Shown here piece after piece: positions 34,707 to 44,151 of a DNA stretch of 64,000 nucleotides. Origin of the DNA: Pseudorhodobacter wandonensis. Its GTDB lineage: Bacteria > Pseudomonadota > Alphaproteobacteria > Rhodobacterales > Rhodobacteraceae. A model generated the notes under the pieces. The model worked only from the letters and a program-made list of their open reading frames with translations, searched no databases and was not told where the DNA came from. The first letter of the stretch is position 1; each line of letters opens with the position of its first letter. A program made the translations under genes and the position numbers. The stretch lies in NCBI RefSeq assembly GCF_001202035.1, contig NZ_LGHT01000024.1, positions 23,942 to 87,941 on the forward strand. Direction: 5' to 3'.

Positions 34707-35347
34707 CCGCAAAACCCGATGACATCACCCTAACCCAAACCGGTCTGTCGCCACGCGGTGAGGGCCGCATTTTGCTGATCGCGTGCGGCGCTTTGGCCCA
34801 CGAAATTCTTGCACTCAAAGCTATGAACAACTGGGATCACCTTGATCTGCAATGCCTGCCTGCCAACCTTCACCTATGGCCCGACCGTATTCCGGCAGCG
34901 GTTGAAAAATCCGTCACAGAACATCGCAGCAATTATGCAGACATATTTGTGGTCTATGCCGACTGCGGCACAGGCGGGTTATTGTTCGATATGTGCAAGA
35001 AATTGGGGGTAGAGATGGTCTCTGGCCCGCACTGTTATTCGTTTTTTGAAGGTAACGAAGCCTTCGCCTCGAAGGCAGACCAAGAGTTTACGGCCTTTTA
35101 TCTGACCGATTTTCTGGTGCGCCAGTTCGATGCCTTCGTCTGGAAGCCCATGGGCCTCGACCGGCACCCTGAACTGCGCGACATGTATTTCGGCAATTAT
35201 ACCAAGCTGGTCTATCAGGCCCAAACCAATGATCCCGCGCTAGATGCCAAGGCCGAGGCCTGCGCCGCGCGGCTCGGGCTTGCCTATGAGCGGCGGTACA
35301 CGGGTTACGGCGATTTGGCCCCCGCTTTGGCCGCGTTGAAACCTTAG
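34703..35347 (+). CDS. DUF1638 protein
   Basis: A 214-residue soluble protein of the DUF1638 family. Typical blocks are ILLIACGALAHEILAL near the N-terminus, DIFVVYADCGTGG in the middle and SGPHCYSFFEGN. Conserved cysteines are C38 in the first block, C92 in YADCGTGG and the cysteine of PHCYSF, which could bind metal or a corrinoid. No activity is established, but in many Rhodobacterales and anaerobes the family occurs with MttB-type methyltransferases and corrinoid proteins, as it does loosely here. Its start overlaps the stop of the small membrane-protein gene by four bases. Confidence 0.82.
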   Translation: MTAKPDDITLTQTGLSPRGEGRILLIACGALAHEILALKAMNNWDHLDLQCLPANLHLWPDRIPAAVEKSVTEHRSNYADIFVVYADCGTGGLLFDMCKKLGVEMVSGPHCYSFFEGNEAFASKADQEFTAFYLTDFLVRQFDAFVWKPMGLDRHPELRDMYFGNYTKLVYQAQTNDPALDAKAEACAARLGLAYERRYTGYGDLAPALAALKP

Positions 35348-35400
35348 CTTTCCCTGCCCTGCGCCTTGGTTTACCAAAGGGTGAAATCGCCGGAGGCTGC

Positions 35401-36774
35401 ATGACCCTTGAAACCACCCTTGCCGAATTGGCCCTAAGGCTCGGCCCGCGCTTTAGTCAGGCTGCGTCTGCTTTGGCGCATTACGGCCAGTCTGAAACCC
35501 ATATCTCAGGCGGGTTGCCTGATGCTGTCGTCTTTCCCGAAACCCGTGATGAAGTTGCGATGATCGCGCGGCTTTGCGCCGAAAACGGCGTGCCGATGGT
35601 GGGGCGCGGCGCCGGAACTTCGCTCGAAGGGCACGCCTTGGCGCTGAATGGCGGCGTGATGATCGATTTTACCAGAATGAACCAGATTTTGGCGGTTCAC
35701 CCCGAGGATATGCTGTGCGTGGTGCAGCCGGGCATCACGCGCGAGGCCCTGAATGCGGGTTTGCGGGCCACGGGTCTGTTCTTTCCGGTAGATCCCGGCG
35801 CGAATGCAACACTTGGTGGCATGGCGGCCACAAGGGCCAGTGGCACGACCACTGTGCGCTATGGCACAATGCGCGACAACGTTTTGGGGCTAGAGGTCGT
35901 GCTGGCCGATGGGCGGGTGATCCGTACGGGCAGCGCGGCGCCAAAATCATCGGCTGGATATGATTTGACTGCGCTTTTCGTCGGATCCGAAGGCACCTTG
36001 GGCCTGATGACCGAGCTGACCTTGCGTTTGCACGGCCAACCCGAGGCCATTTCAGCCGCCGTTTGTGGATTTGCTTCCATCACTGACGCGGTGGATTGCG
36101 TCATTGCCACCATCCAAAGCGGCATCCCGATGGCGCGGATTGAATTTCTGGATTCCACCGCTGTTGCCGCGTGCAATGCCTATGCGGGCACCACTTTGGC
36201 CGCCGAACCACAGCTTTTGATCGAGTTCCATGGCTCGCCCAACGCCGTTCAGGAACAAACCGAAAGATTTGCCGAAATCGCGGAGGAAAGGGGTTGCAAG
36301 GGATTTACCTGGGCGCAGGCTGCCGAAGACCGCACGAAACTTTGGCGGATGCGCCACAATGCTTATCCTGCCATTCTGGCCTTGCGGCCCGGGGCGACCG
36401 CCTTGGTGACAGATGTCTGCGTTCCAATTTCACAATTGGCCAAAGCCGTCGAAGAGACCCGCGCCGAGATTGAACTAAGCCCGATCATGGGGCCGATTTT
36501 GGGGCATGTCGGGGATGGAAATTTTCATGCCATCCTATTGTTAGACAAAGATAACCCGCAAGAATTGGCCGCAGCCAAACGCCTTTCGGCGCAGATGATC
36601 GAACGCGCTTTGCGCTTGGGCGGAACGATCACGGGCGAACATGGTATCGGAAGTGGTAAATTGGGCTATATGGTCGCCGAACACGGCGAAGCGTGGGGGG
36701 TGATGGGGCAGCTGAAACATGCACTGGACCCAGACAACCTGATGAACCCTGGGAAAATGGTGCGACAAAAATGA
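35401..36774 (+). CDS. FAD-linked oxidase, D-lactate/glycolate dehydrogenase-like
   Basis: A 457-residue flavoprotein. The N-terminal PCMH-type FAD domain holds VFPETRDEVAMIARLCAENG, GAGTSLEGHAL and PGANATLGGMAATRASGTTT; the C-terminal cap has GHVGDGNFH and GEHGIGSGKLGY, which carry the metal-binding and catalytic histidines of the D-lactate dehydrogenase/GlcD group. It would oxidise a D-2-hydroxyacid (D-lactate likely) and pass electrons to cytochrome or quinone. GGAGG precedes the ATG at 35401. The next gene overlaps its stop by four bases. Confidence 0.87.
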   Translation: MTLETTLAELALRLGPRFSQAASALAHYGQSETHISGGLPDAVVFPETRDEVAMIARLCAENGVPMVGRGAGTSLEGHALALNGGVMIDFTRMNQILAVHPEDMLCVVQPGITREALNAGLRATGLFFPVDPGANATLGGMAATRASGTTTVRYGTMRDNVLGLEVVLADGRVIRTGSAAPKSSAGYDLTALFVGSEGTLGLMTELTLRLHGQPEAISAAVCGFASITDAVDCVIATIQSGIPMARIEFLDSTAVAACNAYAGTTLAAEPQLLIEFHGSPNAVQEQTERFAEIAEERGCKGFTWAQAAEDRTKLWRMRHNAYPAILALRPGATALVTDVCVPISQLAKAVEETRAEIELSPIMGPILGHVGDGNFHAILLLDKDNPQELAAAKRLSAQMIERALRLGGTITGEHGIGSGKLGYMVAEHGEAWGVMGQLKHALDPDNLMNPGKMVRQK

Positions 36775-37163
36775 TACCCGAATCCGCCGAAGAGTTCCCA
36801 CGCGCTTTCGCCAAAGCTTGGGGTGCCCGCGACGCTGCAGGAATTGCAGCATTGCTGGCCGAGGATGCGGATATGCTGAGCCTGACCGGCGGATGGGCCG
36901 AAGGGCGACGCGCGGTTCAAACGCTTTTGCGCGACGAGCTTTCAGGCATGTTCAGCCAATCACGCCTTGTGACTGGAAAAATGCGTCTGCGCCCGCTGGG
37001 GCCAGGTGCAGCTGTGTTGCAACAACGCTTTGTTCTATCCGGATTGGTCGACGCGGCGGGCCGTGATCTTGGGCGCATGGGGGCCATGTTGATCGCTGTT
37101 TTGGTCGCAAGATCAGGCGGTTGGCAAGCAATTACCGTGCAGTTTTCAACCGTCGAGGGGTAA
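36771..37163 (+). CDS. SnoaL-like/DUF4440 small protein
   Basis: A 130-residue protein with the NTF2/SnoaL-type fold pattern: FAKAWGARDAAGIAALLAED near the N-terminus, ADMLSLTGGWAEGRRAVQTL, then strands ending in GGWQAITVQFST. The fold serves as small-ligand binding or isomerase domains; no catalytic residue can be assigned. Its ATG overlaps the stop of the FAD oxidase gene in ATGA, so the two are coupled and probably serve one process. It is convergent with recN, 23 bp away. Confidence 0.75.
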   Translation: MIPESAEEFPRAFAKAWGARDAAGIAALLAEDADMLSLTGGWAEGRRAVQTLLRDELSGMFSQSRLVTGKMRLRPLGPGAAVLQQRFVLSGLVDAAGRDLGRMGAMLIAVLVARSGGWQAITVQFSTVEG

Positions 37164-37186
37164 TGCAGGTTTAGCGCAGACGTATT

Positions 37187-38827
37187 TTAGCCAAGCAAAG
37201 CGCGCGCGGCGTCACGGGCGGCGGGGGTGATGGTATCGCCGGCCAGCATCCGGGCAATTTCCTCAATCCGGTGCTCGGCGCCAAGCGAGGTGACCGTTGA
37301 TGTGGTCATGCCTTTGGCCACTTTTTTCTCGACCCGCCAATGATGCGCCCCAAGCGCCGCAACCTGTGGTGAATGGGTTACAACCAGCACCTGCGCTGTG
37401 CTGGCAAGCGCTGCCAACCTGCGCCCAACAGCATCGGCAGTGGCACCGCCGACACCACGGTCGATCTCATCAAAAATCATCGTCAGGCCGGGTGTGTCGC
37501 CGGTCAAGCAAACCTTTAGCGCCAGTAAAAAGCGCGAAAGCTCGCCCCCCGAGGCAATTTTGTTCAGCGGGCCTGCGGGCGCACCGGGGTTGGTGGCTAC
37601 GGTAAAGGCCACCTCATCCGTGCCCTCCGGACCGTCTTCTGTAGGGCTAATCGCGGTTGAGAAAACCGCACGCTCCATCTTAAGCGGGGCAAGTTCGGCA
37701 GCCATTGCAATATCCAGACGCTTGGCCGCGGCTTTGCGGGCAACGGTCAGCGCATCGGCATTGCGGCGGTAGGTGGTTTCAGCCTCGGCCAAAGCCTGAT
37801 CCAGCGCCGCGAGATTGCCTGCACCGCCATCAATCACTGCCAAACGGTTCCGCAAATCATCGGCAAAACTGCCCAGATCATCGGCCAGAACATTGTGTTT
37901 GCGCGCCAAGGCCCGAATGGCAAACAGGCGTTCTTCCAGTTGTTCCAGCTCTAACGGGTTGAAATCCAAGGCGGAAAGGCAATCCTCTACGCCAGATTGC
38001 GCCTCGCCCAACTCGACCATCACGCGGCCCAAAGCAGCGATCGCCCGTTCAAGGCGCCCATCTGCACGGTCGGCGGCGCCTTCCAGCCAGCGCAGGGCAT
38101 CGATCAGCACGCCTTCGGCCCCCTGATCAGACAAGGCGGCGTGGGCGCGGGCAATGTCGGCGCGGATTTTTTCCGCCCCTTGCATGGCGCGGCGGCGGGC
38201 ATCAAGCGTGGCCTCTTCGCCCGGCTCTGGGTTCAACTTATCCAGCTCGGCAACGGCATGGCGCAGGTATTCTTCTTCAACGCGGGCAGCGGCAAGCATC
38301 TCTTCGGCCCGTGCCTTTGCCCGCCGCGCCGCAGACAGCGCCGTCCACGCCTCCCGCACGCGCGTCAGGTTAACACCGGCAAAAGCATCGAGGATCTGGC
38401 GATGGCCGCGCGGATTAAGCAAGCCGCGGTCATCATGCTGGCCGTGCAATTCCACCAGCGTTTCCGACAGCGCACGCAGCACCTCGCCGCTGGCACGACG
38501 GTCATTGACCCAAGCGGTTTTACGACCATCCGAGGTGTTGATCCGGCGCAAAATCAGTTCTTCATCCGCCGAAATTCCGGCTTCGGCCAGAACGGCCCGC
38601 GCAGGGTGATCTGGGGTCAGGTCAAAAACAGCCGTTACTTCGCCTTGTTCGGCCCCTGCCCGCACCAGCTCGGCCCGACCACGCCACCCCAGAACAAACC
38701 CCAATGCATCCAGCAAAATAGATTTGCCTGCGCCGGTTTCGCCGGTCAGCACGTTAAGACCCGGCTGGAACGCTAGGTCCAGCCGGTCAATGATTAACAG
38801 ATCGCGAATCTCTAACGAGCGCAGCAT
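37187..38827 (-). CDS. recN: DNA repair protein RecN
   Basis: SMC-like ATPase acting early in double-strand-break repair. The 546-residue protein has Walker A GETGAGKS at 29-36, a central coiled-coil region rich in Ala, Glu and Arg (about 150-370), the ABC signature LNKIASGGELSRFLLAL and Walker B LTMIFDEIDRGVGG near the C-terminus. The start at 38827 is an ATG directly behind an in-frame TTG. It is 30 bp downstream of bamD and ends the run of genes that begins with mraZ. No LexA (SOS) box was searched for with confidence. Confidence 0.96.
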   Translation of the reverse strand: MLRSLEIRDLLIIDRLDLAFQPGLNVLTGETGAGKSILLDALGFVLGWRGRAELVRAGAEQGEVTAVFDLTPDHPARAVLAEAGISADEELILRRINTSDGRKTAWVNDRRASGEVLRALSETLVELHGQHDDRGLLNPRGHRQILDAFAGVNLTRVREAWTALSAARRAKARAEEMLAAARVEEEYLRHAVAELDKLNPEPGEEATLDARRRAMQGAEKIRADIARAHAALSDQGAEGVLIDALRWLEGAADRADGRLERAIAALGRVMVELGEAQSGVEDCLSALDFNPLELEQLEERLFAIRALARKHNVLADDLGSFADDLRNRLAVIDGGAGNLAALDQALAEAETTYRRNADALTVARKAAAKRLDIAMAAELAPLKMERAVFSTAISPTEDGPEGTDEVAFTVATNPGAPAGPLNKIASGGELSRFLLALKVCLTGDTPGLTMIFDEIDRGVGGATADAVGRRLAALASTAQVLVVTHSPQVAALGAHHWRVEKKVAKGMTTSTVTSLGAEHRIEEIARMLAGDTITPAARDAARALLG

Positions 38828-38857
38828 CAACAGCCACCCACACGCAAAATGCGCACC

Positions 38858-39700
38858 TTACAACCACTTGCCCTGAACAACCTGAGCATAAACGTTGCTG
38901 AGCCAGCTTTTGCCCTGCGCCTCCATCGACAAGCCGCGGCCCGTTAGCAGGCGGTGGCTGTCATCATAGAACGGGCTAGACTGGAAGTTGTGGCCAAGAA
39001 TTGCGCCAGCCGTTTGCGCCTCATCCGTCAGGCCAAGCGCAAGATAGGCCTCAACCAACCGGTGCAGCGCCTCAGGCGTATGCGAGGTGGTCTGGAAATC
39101 TTGCACCACAACACGGAAACGGTTGATGGCAGCGGTGTACTGCCCTTTTTTCAGGTAGTAACGCCCGATTTCCATTTCCTTGGCGGCCAGATGGTCAAAC
39201 GCCAGATCAAATTTCAGCATTGCCGAGCGGGCATACTCGCTGTCAGGGTATTTCTCGATAACCTCGCGCATGGCTTGCAGCGCTTGGAAGGTAAGGCCCT
39301 GATCGCGGCCCACCTCATCGATTTGATCATAATAGGACAAGGCCAGCAGATACTGCGCATAGGCAGCATCTTCCTCGGCCGGATAAAGATCAAGATAGCG
39401 CTGCGCCGAGGCACGCGCTTCTTCATAGGCTTTCGCTTTGTGCTGGCTGAAAGCCTGCATGATCAGCGACCGCTTTGCCCATTCCGAATAGGGGTAAAGG
39501 CGCTCGACCTCAGAGAAATAGCGAATCGCCTGCGCCGGTTTTGCATCCGACGCAAGAGACTGCTCGCCCTTTTTATAAATCTGTTCTGCGGTCAGACTTT
39601 CCAGTGGAACCTGATCCTGATTGCTGTTGCCGCAGCCAGCAAGGCCCGCAATGACCAGCGCTGCCCATATGAACCGTGCGCGTGACTTAACGCCTGCCAT
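38858..39700 (-). CDS. bamD: outer-membrane assembly lipoprotein BamD
   Basis: Lipoprotein subunit of the BAM complex that inserts beta-barrel proteins into the outer membrane. The 280-residue precursor begins MAGVKSRARFIWAALVIAGL and has the lipobox LAGC with Cys23 as the lipidated residue. The rest is TPR-like: EQIYKKGEQSLASDAKPAQA, RYFSEVERLYPYSEWAKRS and KYPDSEYARSAMLKFDLAFD. The ATG at 39700 was chosen because it gives a proper lipoprotein signal; the frame opens 66 bases earlier. It lies between lpxC and recN, linking envelope genes to the dcw cluster. Confidence 0.93.
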   Translation of the reverse strand: MAGVKSRARFIWAALVIAGLAGCGNSNQDQVPLESLTAEQIYKKGEQSLASDAKPAQAIRYFSEVERLYPYSEWAKRSLIMQAFSQHKAKAYEEARASAQRYLDLYPAEEDAAYAQYLLALSYYDQIDEVGRDQGLTFQALQAMREVIEKYPDSEYARSAMLKFDLAFDHLAAKEMEIGRYYLKKGQYTAAINRFRVVVQDFQTTSHTPEALHRLVEAYLALGLTDEAQTAGAILGHNFQSSPFYDDSHRLLTGRGLSMEAQGKSWLSNVYAQVVQGKWL

Positions 39701-39813
39701 CTTCCGCCTACCCCATATTCCTGCAAATTCCGACCACTTCGGGACGGGTTTGGTAAGTCCTAGCACAGAATAATCTGGTGCGCAAAACGCCTTTCACCCT
39801 TTTTGGGGTCAGC

Positions 39814-40734
39814 TTAGCAATGAACTGGAATATCTGAGCGTAAAACGCCCACACCCGGAAGCTTTTGCCCTGTTGGCAAACCGCATTCTACGAATTCCCA
39901 CGCGTCAGGGCGCGCAAATAGGGCACGCAGCAACCGGTTTGTCATCGCATGACCCGCCCGCTGCCCGGTATAGCGGCCAAGAATCGGTCCACCAGCCAAG
40001 GCGAGGTCACCCAAAGCGTCCAACATTTTGTGGCGCACCGGTTCGTCTGCATGGCGCAAGCCGCCCGGCGAAAGAACCAGATTGCCTTCGAACACCACGG
40101 CGTTTTCCAGATTGCCACCCAGCGCAAGGCCGTTGGCGCGCATTGCATCAACATCGGCCTGACGGCAGAAAGTGCGGCTATCGCACAATTCACGCACGAA
40201 TGCGCCGTTTGACATGTTAAGCGACTTTTCCTGCCGCCCGATGGCCGCATCTTCAAAGTCGATAGAAAAATCGATTTCCAGCATATCCGAAGGCTCTAGC
40301 CGTGCTACGGCTTCGCCATCACGCACTTCAACGGTTTCCAGAATACGGATCGCGCGAACTGGTACGCTTTGCGTGCGGATGCCCTTGGCCAGCAGCCCCG
40401 CGACGAAGGGCCGCGCAGAGCCGTCGAGAATAGGAACCTCGGGGCCGTCAATTTCGATAAGCGCGTTGTGAATGCCACAACCCGCAAGTGCAGCCATGAT
40501 ATGTTCGATGGTTGAAACGCTGTGGCCCGCATCATTCTTGACCAAGGTGCAAAGGCGCGACGGCACGACGGCATCCCAGCGGGCGGCAATCATCGGATCG
40601 CCGGCCTCGACATCAACGCGACGAAACCAAATGCCATAATCGGCCGAGGCTGGCTTTACCACCATACAAACCGGCTTGCCGCTGTGCAGCCCGTTGCCCA
40701 CGAAGGTCGCATTGGACTTCAGTGTGTGTTGCAT
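39814..40734 (-). CDS. lpxC: UDP-3-O-acyl-N-acetylglucosamine deacetylase (LpxC)
   Basis: Zinc deacetylase for the committed step of lipid A synthesis. The 306-residue enzyme has the zinc ligands H78 (in STIEHIMAALAG), H235 and D239 (in VRHKMLDALGD) and the catalytic histidine H262, at almost the same positions as in Escherichia coli. It therefore shows the cell makes lipopolysaccharide. CTGAGGTAAAATC precedes the ATG. It follows ftsZ after a terminator, so it likely has its own promoter in the 210-bp gap. Confidence 0.97.
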   Translation of the reverse strand: MQHTLKSNATFVGNGLHSGKPVCMVVKPASADYGIWFRRVDVEAGDPMIAARWDAVVPSRLCTLVKNDAGHSVSTIEHIMAALAGCGIHNALIEIDGPEVPILDGSARPFVAGLLAKGIRTQSVPVRAIRILETVEVRDGEAVARLEPSDMLEIDFSIDFEDAAIGRQEKSLNMSNGAFVRELCDSRTFCRQADVDAMRANGLALGGNLENAVVFEGNLVLSPGGLRHADEPVRHKMLDALGDLALAGGPILGRYTGQRAGHAMTNRLLRALFARPDAWEFVECGLPTGQKLPGVGVLRSDIPVHC

Positions 40735-40943
40735 GATTTTACCTCAGGTCGTTTCATTTGTGTCATTGACTGTCACGGGCATCTTGGACCGAAGGCCACT
40801 AAAACCAATGCGCGCTTTCAGTGCATTTTAAATAGTCGGATGCTGCAGCAGCAACAACTCACGCTTTGTGACCTTCTGTTACAAATCAGGAATCAGCCTG
40901 CAAAAGCCCGCCTATAGAGACGCAAGTTATTGATTTTATTAAC

Positions 40944-40968
40944 AAAAAGGCCCGCCGAAGCGGGCCTT
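40944..40968 (-). terminator. Rho-independent terminator after ftsZ
   Basis: Read on the minus strand: AAGGCCCGC, loop TTCG, GCGGGCCTTTTTG. It has a 9-bp stem with a stable UUCG tetraloop and a T-run, 22 bp behind the ftsZ stop. It marks the end of the main division-gene transcript before lpxC. Confidence 0.9.
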
Positions 40969-40989
40969 ACGATAGATATATTTGAACAG

Positions 40990-42636
40990 TTAATTCGCCT
41001 GACGCCGCAAAAATGCCGGAATCTCAATCCGTTCTTGATCGGCATTCATCTCTGGCTCGTCGTCATAGGTGCTAACGGGCGGCTGTTGCCGCGCGAGTTG
41101 GGGCTGACCAGCAGGGCGTTCGGCATGGCCTTCACCATGGCCTGCCATCCGGTTGATCAGGGAACCGATACCAAACCGAGGGCGCGGAGCCTCGGCCGGG
41201 GCAGCCTGACGTGCAGCCGGTTGCGGCGCATGTTGGCCCATCGGGCGTTGCTGCTGCGATGGCGTTTTGGAAACTGCGGCTTGCAAACGGGCCAGCGCCT
41301 CGGGCGAAGGCGTGCCTGTTGCACGCGGCCGCGGTGCCACAAATTCGGACGCATCGGCATCCAACGCAGCCGTCATTGCACGCGGCTGCGGGGCGGGTTG
41401 TGCACGATAGGCCGGCGGCGGCAAATCATCGCTCGCCGCTTCTTCTTCGTAAGAAGCTGCGGCAGGGCGATCAAACAGGTTCAGCGCAGGTTCGGCATGA
41501 ACTGGTGCAGGGCGCTGCTGTTGCGGTGCCGGTTGGGTAACGGTCGCAGAAGAGACCTTCAACGGCGCGCGCGGCGCCTCGGCAACCGGTTCAGGTGCGA
41601 CAAAGCTGGCCGTTGGCAAAGGAGCAGCGATTGACCGACGTGCAACAGGGTTTTCATGCGCTGTGACTGCGGCATCAATACCAGTTGCAACGACCGAGAC
41701 GCGCAGCCGCCCCTCCATCGAGGTATCAAGCGTCGAGCCGACGATAATATTTGCATCCGGATCGACTTTTTCGCGGATGATATTCGCGGCTTCATCCAAT
41801 TCAAACAGCGTCAGGTCATAGCCGCCGGTGATGTTGATCAACACACCTTTAGCGCCATGCAGGCTGATTTCATCCAGCAGCGGGTTGGCAATAGCCTTTT
41901 CAGCGGCCTGAACTGCGCGATCATCGCCCTCAGCCTCGCCAGTGCCCATCATCGCCTTGCCCATTTCGTCCATCACGGCGCGAACATCAGCAAAGTCGAG
42001 GTTGATAAGGCCCGGACGAACCATAAGGTCGGTCACGCCTTTTACGCCCTGATACAGCACGTCGTCGGCCATAGCGAAAGCTTCGGTAAAGGTCGTGCGC
42101 TCATTCGCCAGACGGAACAGGTTCTGGTTCGGAATGATGATAAGCGTGTCGACAACTTTTTGCAGCGCCTCAATGCCTTCTTCGGCCTGCTTCATACGCT
42201 TGTTGCCTTCGAACTGGAACGGCTTGGTCACAACACCTACCGTCAGAACGCCCAGCTCACGCGCGGCTTGCGCGATGATCGGGGCCGCACCTGTACCGGT
42301 ACCGCCCCCCATGCCCGCGGTGATAAAGCACATATGTGCACCCGCAAGATGGTCAACAATTTCCTCGATGGTTTCTTCGGCGGCAGCAGCCCCGACAGAC
42401 GGACGCGCACCAGCCCCCAAACCTTCGGTCACTTTCAAACCCATCTGAATGGTCGATGGCGCACGGCTTTGCTGCAAAGCCTGTGCATCGGTGTTGGCAA
42501 CCACGAACTCAACACCTTCAAGCTGCTGGTCGATCATGTTGTTGACCGCGTTGCCGCCGGCCCCACCAACCCCGAACACGGTAATCCGTGGTTTCAGTTC
42601 TTCGCGCTGCGATGTCATCAAAAGATTAAGTGTCAT
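40990..42636 (-). CDS. ftsZ: cell division protein FtsZ
   Basis: Tubulin-like GTPase that forms the division ring. The 548-residue protein has the tubulin signature GGGTGTG at 110-116, the N-terminal [12 protein letters not shown] and the T7-type [11 protein letters not shown] block. After the GTPase domain comes a long disordered linker rich in Pro, Ala and Gln (about 320-530) and the conserved end peptide [10 protein letters not shown] that binds FtsA. Linker length of this size is typical of alphaproteobacteria. The ATG at 42636 was preferred to an in-frame TTG six bases upstream. It is the last gene of the dcw cluster proper; a 180-bp gap before it may hold its own promoter. Confidence 0.97.
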   Translation of the reverse strand: MTLNLLMTSQREELKPRITVFGVGGAGGNAVNNMIDQQLEGVEFVVANTDAQALQQSRAPSTIQMGLKVTEGLGAGARPSVGAAAAEETIEEIVDHLAGAHMCFITAGMGGGTGTGAAPIIAQAARELGVLTVGVVTKPFQFEGNKRMKQAEEGIEALQKVVDTLIIIPNQNLFRLANERTTFTEAFAMADDVLYQGVKGVTDLMVRPGLINLDFADVRAVMDEMGKAMMGTGEAEGDDRAVQAAEKAIANPLLDEISLHGAKGVLINITGGYDLTLFELDEAANIIREKVDPDANIIVGSTLDTSMEGRLRVSVVATGIDAAVTAHENPVARRSIAAPLPTASFVAPEPVAEAPRAPLKVSSATVTQPAPQQQRPAPVHAEPALNLFDRPAAASYEEEAASDDLPPPAYRAQPAPQPRAMTAALDADASEFVAPRPRATGTPSPEALARLQAAVSKTPSQQQRPMGQHAPQPAARQAAPAEAPRPRFGIGSLINRMAGHGEGHAERPAGQPQLARQQPPVSTYDDEPEMNADQERIEIPAFLRRQAN

Positions 42637-42816
42637 TGCCAATCCGCCTGCCTAAAAGTGTCCCTGCGCCTTAAGATGGCGCTTTCAGTCCCGCTATTTC
42701 ACAAATCTTAGACATTACCAAGGCAAAGGTCACGAAAAAAACATCGCCGCACCACAAAATATGGGCGAATTTCTGCCGTTTTCACGCGATTTCGTTAATA
42801 TTGCCGGATATTGTGG

Positions 42817-44151
42817 TTACCAGTTTTCCTTGAACCATTTCATGGCACGTTTCAAAGACCGCGCAGGATAGCGTTCGGTCGGAATATCGAAATCCCACCA
42901 TTCATCTTGCGGGTTAGCCGCGAACAGGCACAGCCCCACAGCCGAGGAAAACGCAGGTCCTGTTGCAGCTTGCGGCAAGCCCTGCACCCGCAAAGGCCGA
43001 CCAAGCCGGACCCGTTGCCCAAGAATGCGAGCCGCCAAACCATCAAGCCCCGGAATCTGGCTTGCGCCACCCGTCAGCACGATTTGCTGGCTTGGCAAAT
43101 GGTCAAAGCCGGCGGCATCCAGCCGGGCGCGGGCCTCTTCCAAAATCTCTTCGACGCGTGGGCGCATGATCCCGATCACCTCGGTGCGGCTGACTTGACG
43201 GCGGTCTTTTTCCCAATCACCGCTGTCGCCACCAATTTCAATCATCTCACGGTCGTCCATGCCTGTTGCATGCACGCCGCCAAACTTGGTCTTGATCCGC
43301 TCGGCGGTTGTCAAAGGCACCTGAAGCCCTTTGGAAATATCAGAGGTTACATGGTCACCGCCCATGCGCACGCTGTCGGCATAGATCATGTGCTTTTTCA
43401 TAAACACGGAAATGCCGGTCGAGCCGCCGCCCAAATCGATACAGGCAGCCCCCAACTCTTGCTCATCCTCGACCAGCGACGAAATGCCGGAAACATAGGC
43501 CGACGACGCCATGCCAGCCATTTCAAGATCACAGCGTTTCAGGCAATAGATCAGGTTTTGCACCACTGCGGCATCAACCGTCATCATATGCAAGTCGCAC
43601 GACAGGCGGTTGCCAATCTGGCCACGCGGATCACCCAAGCCTGAACGGTGGTCCAGCGCAAAGTTCACCGGCTGGGCGTGCAATACCTCACGCCCCTCGC
43701 CCACATCGGGCACATCGCATGACGCCAGAACCTGCGCCACGTCTTGCTCGGTTACTATACTGTCCTGCAAATCCCAATCGCCGGCCAGCCCGTAGCTGCG
43801 CGGCTCGGCCCCCGAAAAACAGGCAATTACATGATCGACCCGCACGCCGGCCATTTTCTGCGCCGACTGCACCGCGGTGCGAATGGCGCTCTCGGTCTCG
43901 TTCATCACCGCAATTTCACCCAACCGCACGCCTCGCGACCGGGTTGTCGCTGCCCCGATCACCCGGAACGAGGATTGGCCAGCCATTGACCCCACGCCAT
44001 CAACCTCACGCGCGCCCGAGGCGTTTTCGAGCCGCAAAATCAGGCAGCCCACTTTACTGGAGCCGATATCCAAAATCGCGATAACACCGCGCTGCATGGC
44101 TGCACGGCGAATGTTGCGCATGGCGCGCTGGGTTTGATAGAGATCCTTCAT
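42817..44151 (-). CDS. ftsA: cell division protein FtsA
   Basis: Actin-like ATPase that tethers FtsZ to the membrane. The 444-residue protein has the phosphate loops AILDIGSSKVGC near the N-terminus and CIDLGGGSTGISVF in the middle, the inserted 1C domain, and a C-terminal amphipathic helix RYPARSLKRAMKWFKENW that would bind membrane. The start overlaps the ftsQ stop in ATGA. An N-terminal basic stretch (YQTQRAMRNIRRAAMQRG) precedes the fold, a feature seen in related species. Confidence 0.96.
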   Translation of the reverse strand: MKDLYQTQRAMRNIRRAAMQRGVIAILDIGSSKVGCLILRLENASGAREVDGVGSMAGQSSFRVIGAATTRSRGVRLGEIAVMNETESAIRTAVQSAQKMAGVRVDHVIACFSGAEPRSYGLAGDWDLQDSIVTEQDVAQVLASCDVPDVGEGREVLHAQPVNFALDHRSGLGDPRGQIGNRLSCDLHMMTVDAAVVQNLIYCLKRCDLEMAGMASSAYVSGISSLVEDEQELGAACIDLGGGSTGISVFMKKHMIYADSVRMGGDHVTSDISKGLQVPLTTAERIKTKFGGVHATGMDDREMIEIGGDSGDWEKDRRQVSRTEVIGIMRPRVEEILEEARARLDAAGFDHLPSQQIVLTGGASQIPGLDGLAARILGQRVRLGRPLRVQGLPQAATGPAFSSAVGLCLFAANPQDEWWDFDIPTERYPARSLKRAMKWFKENW

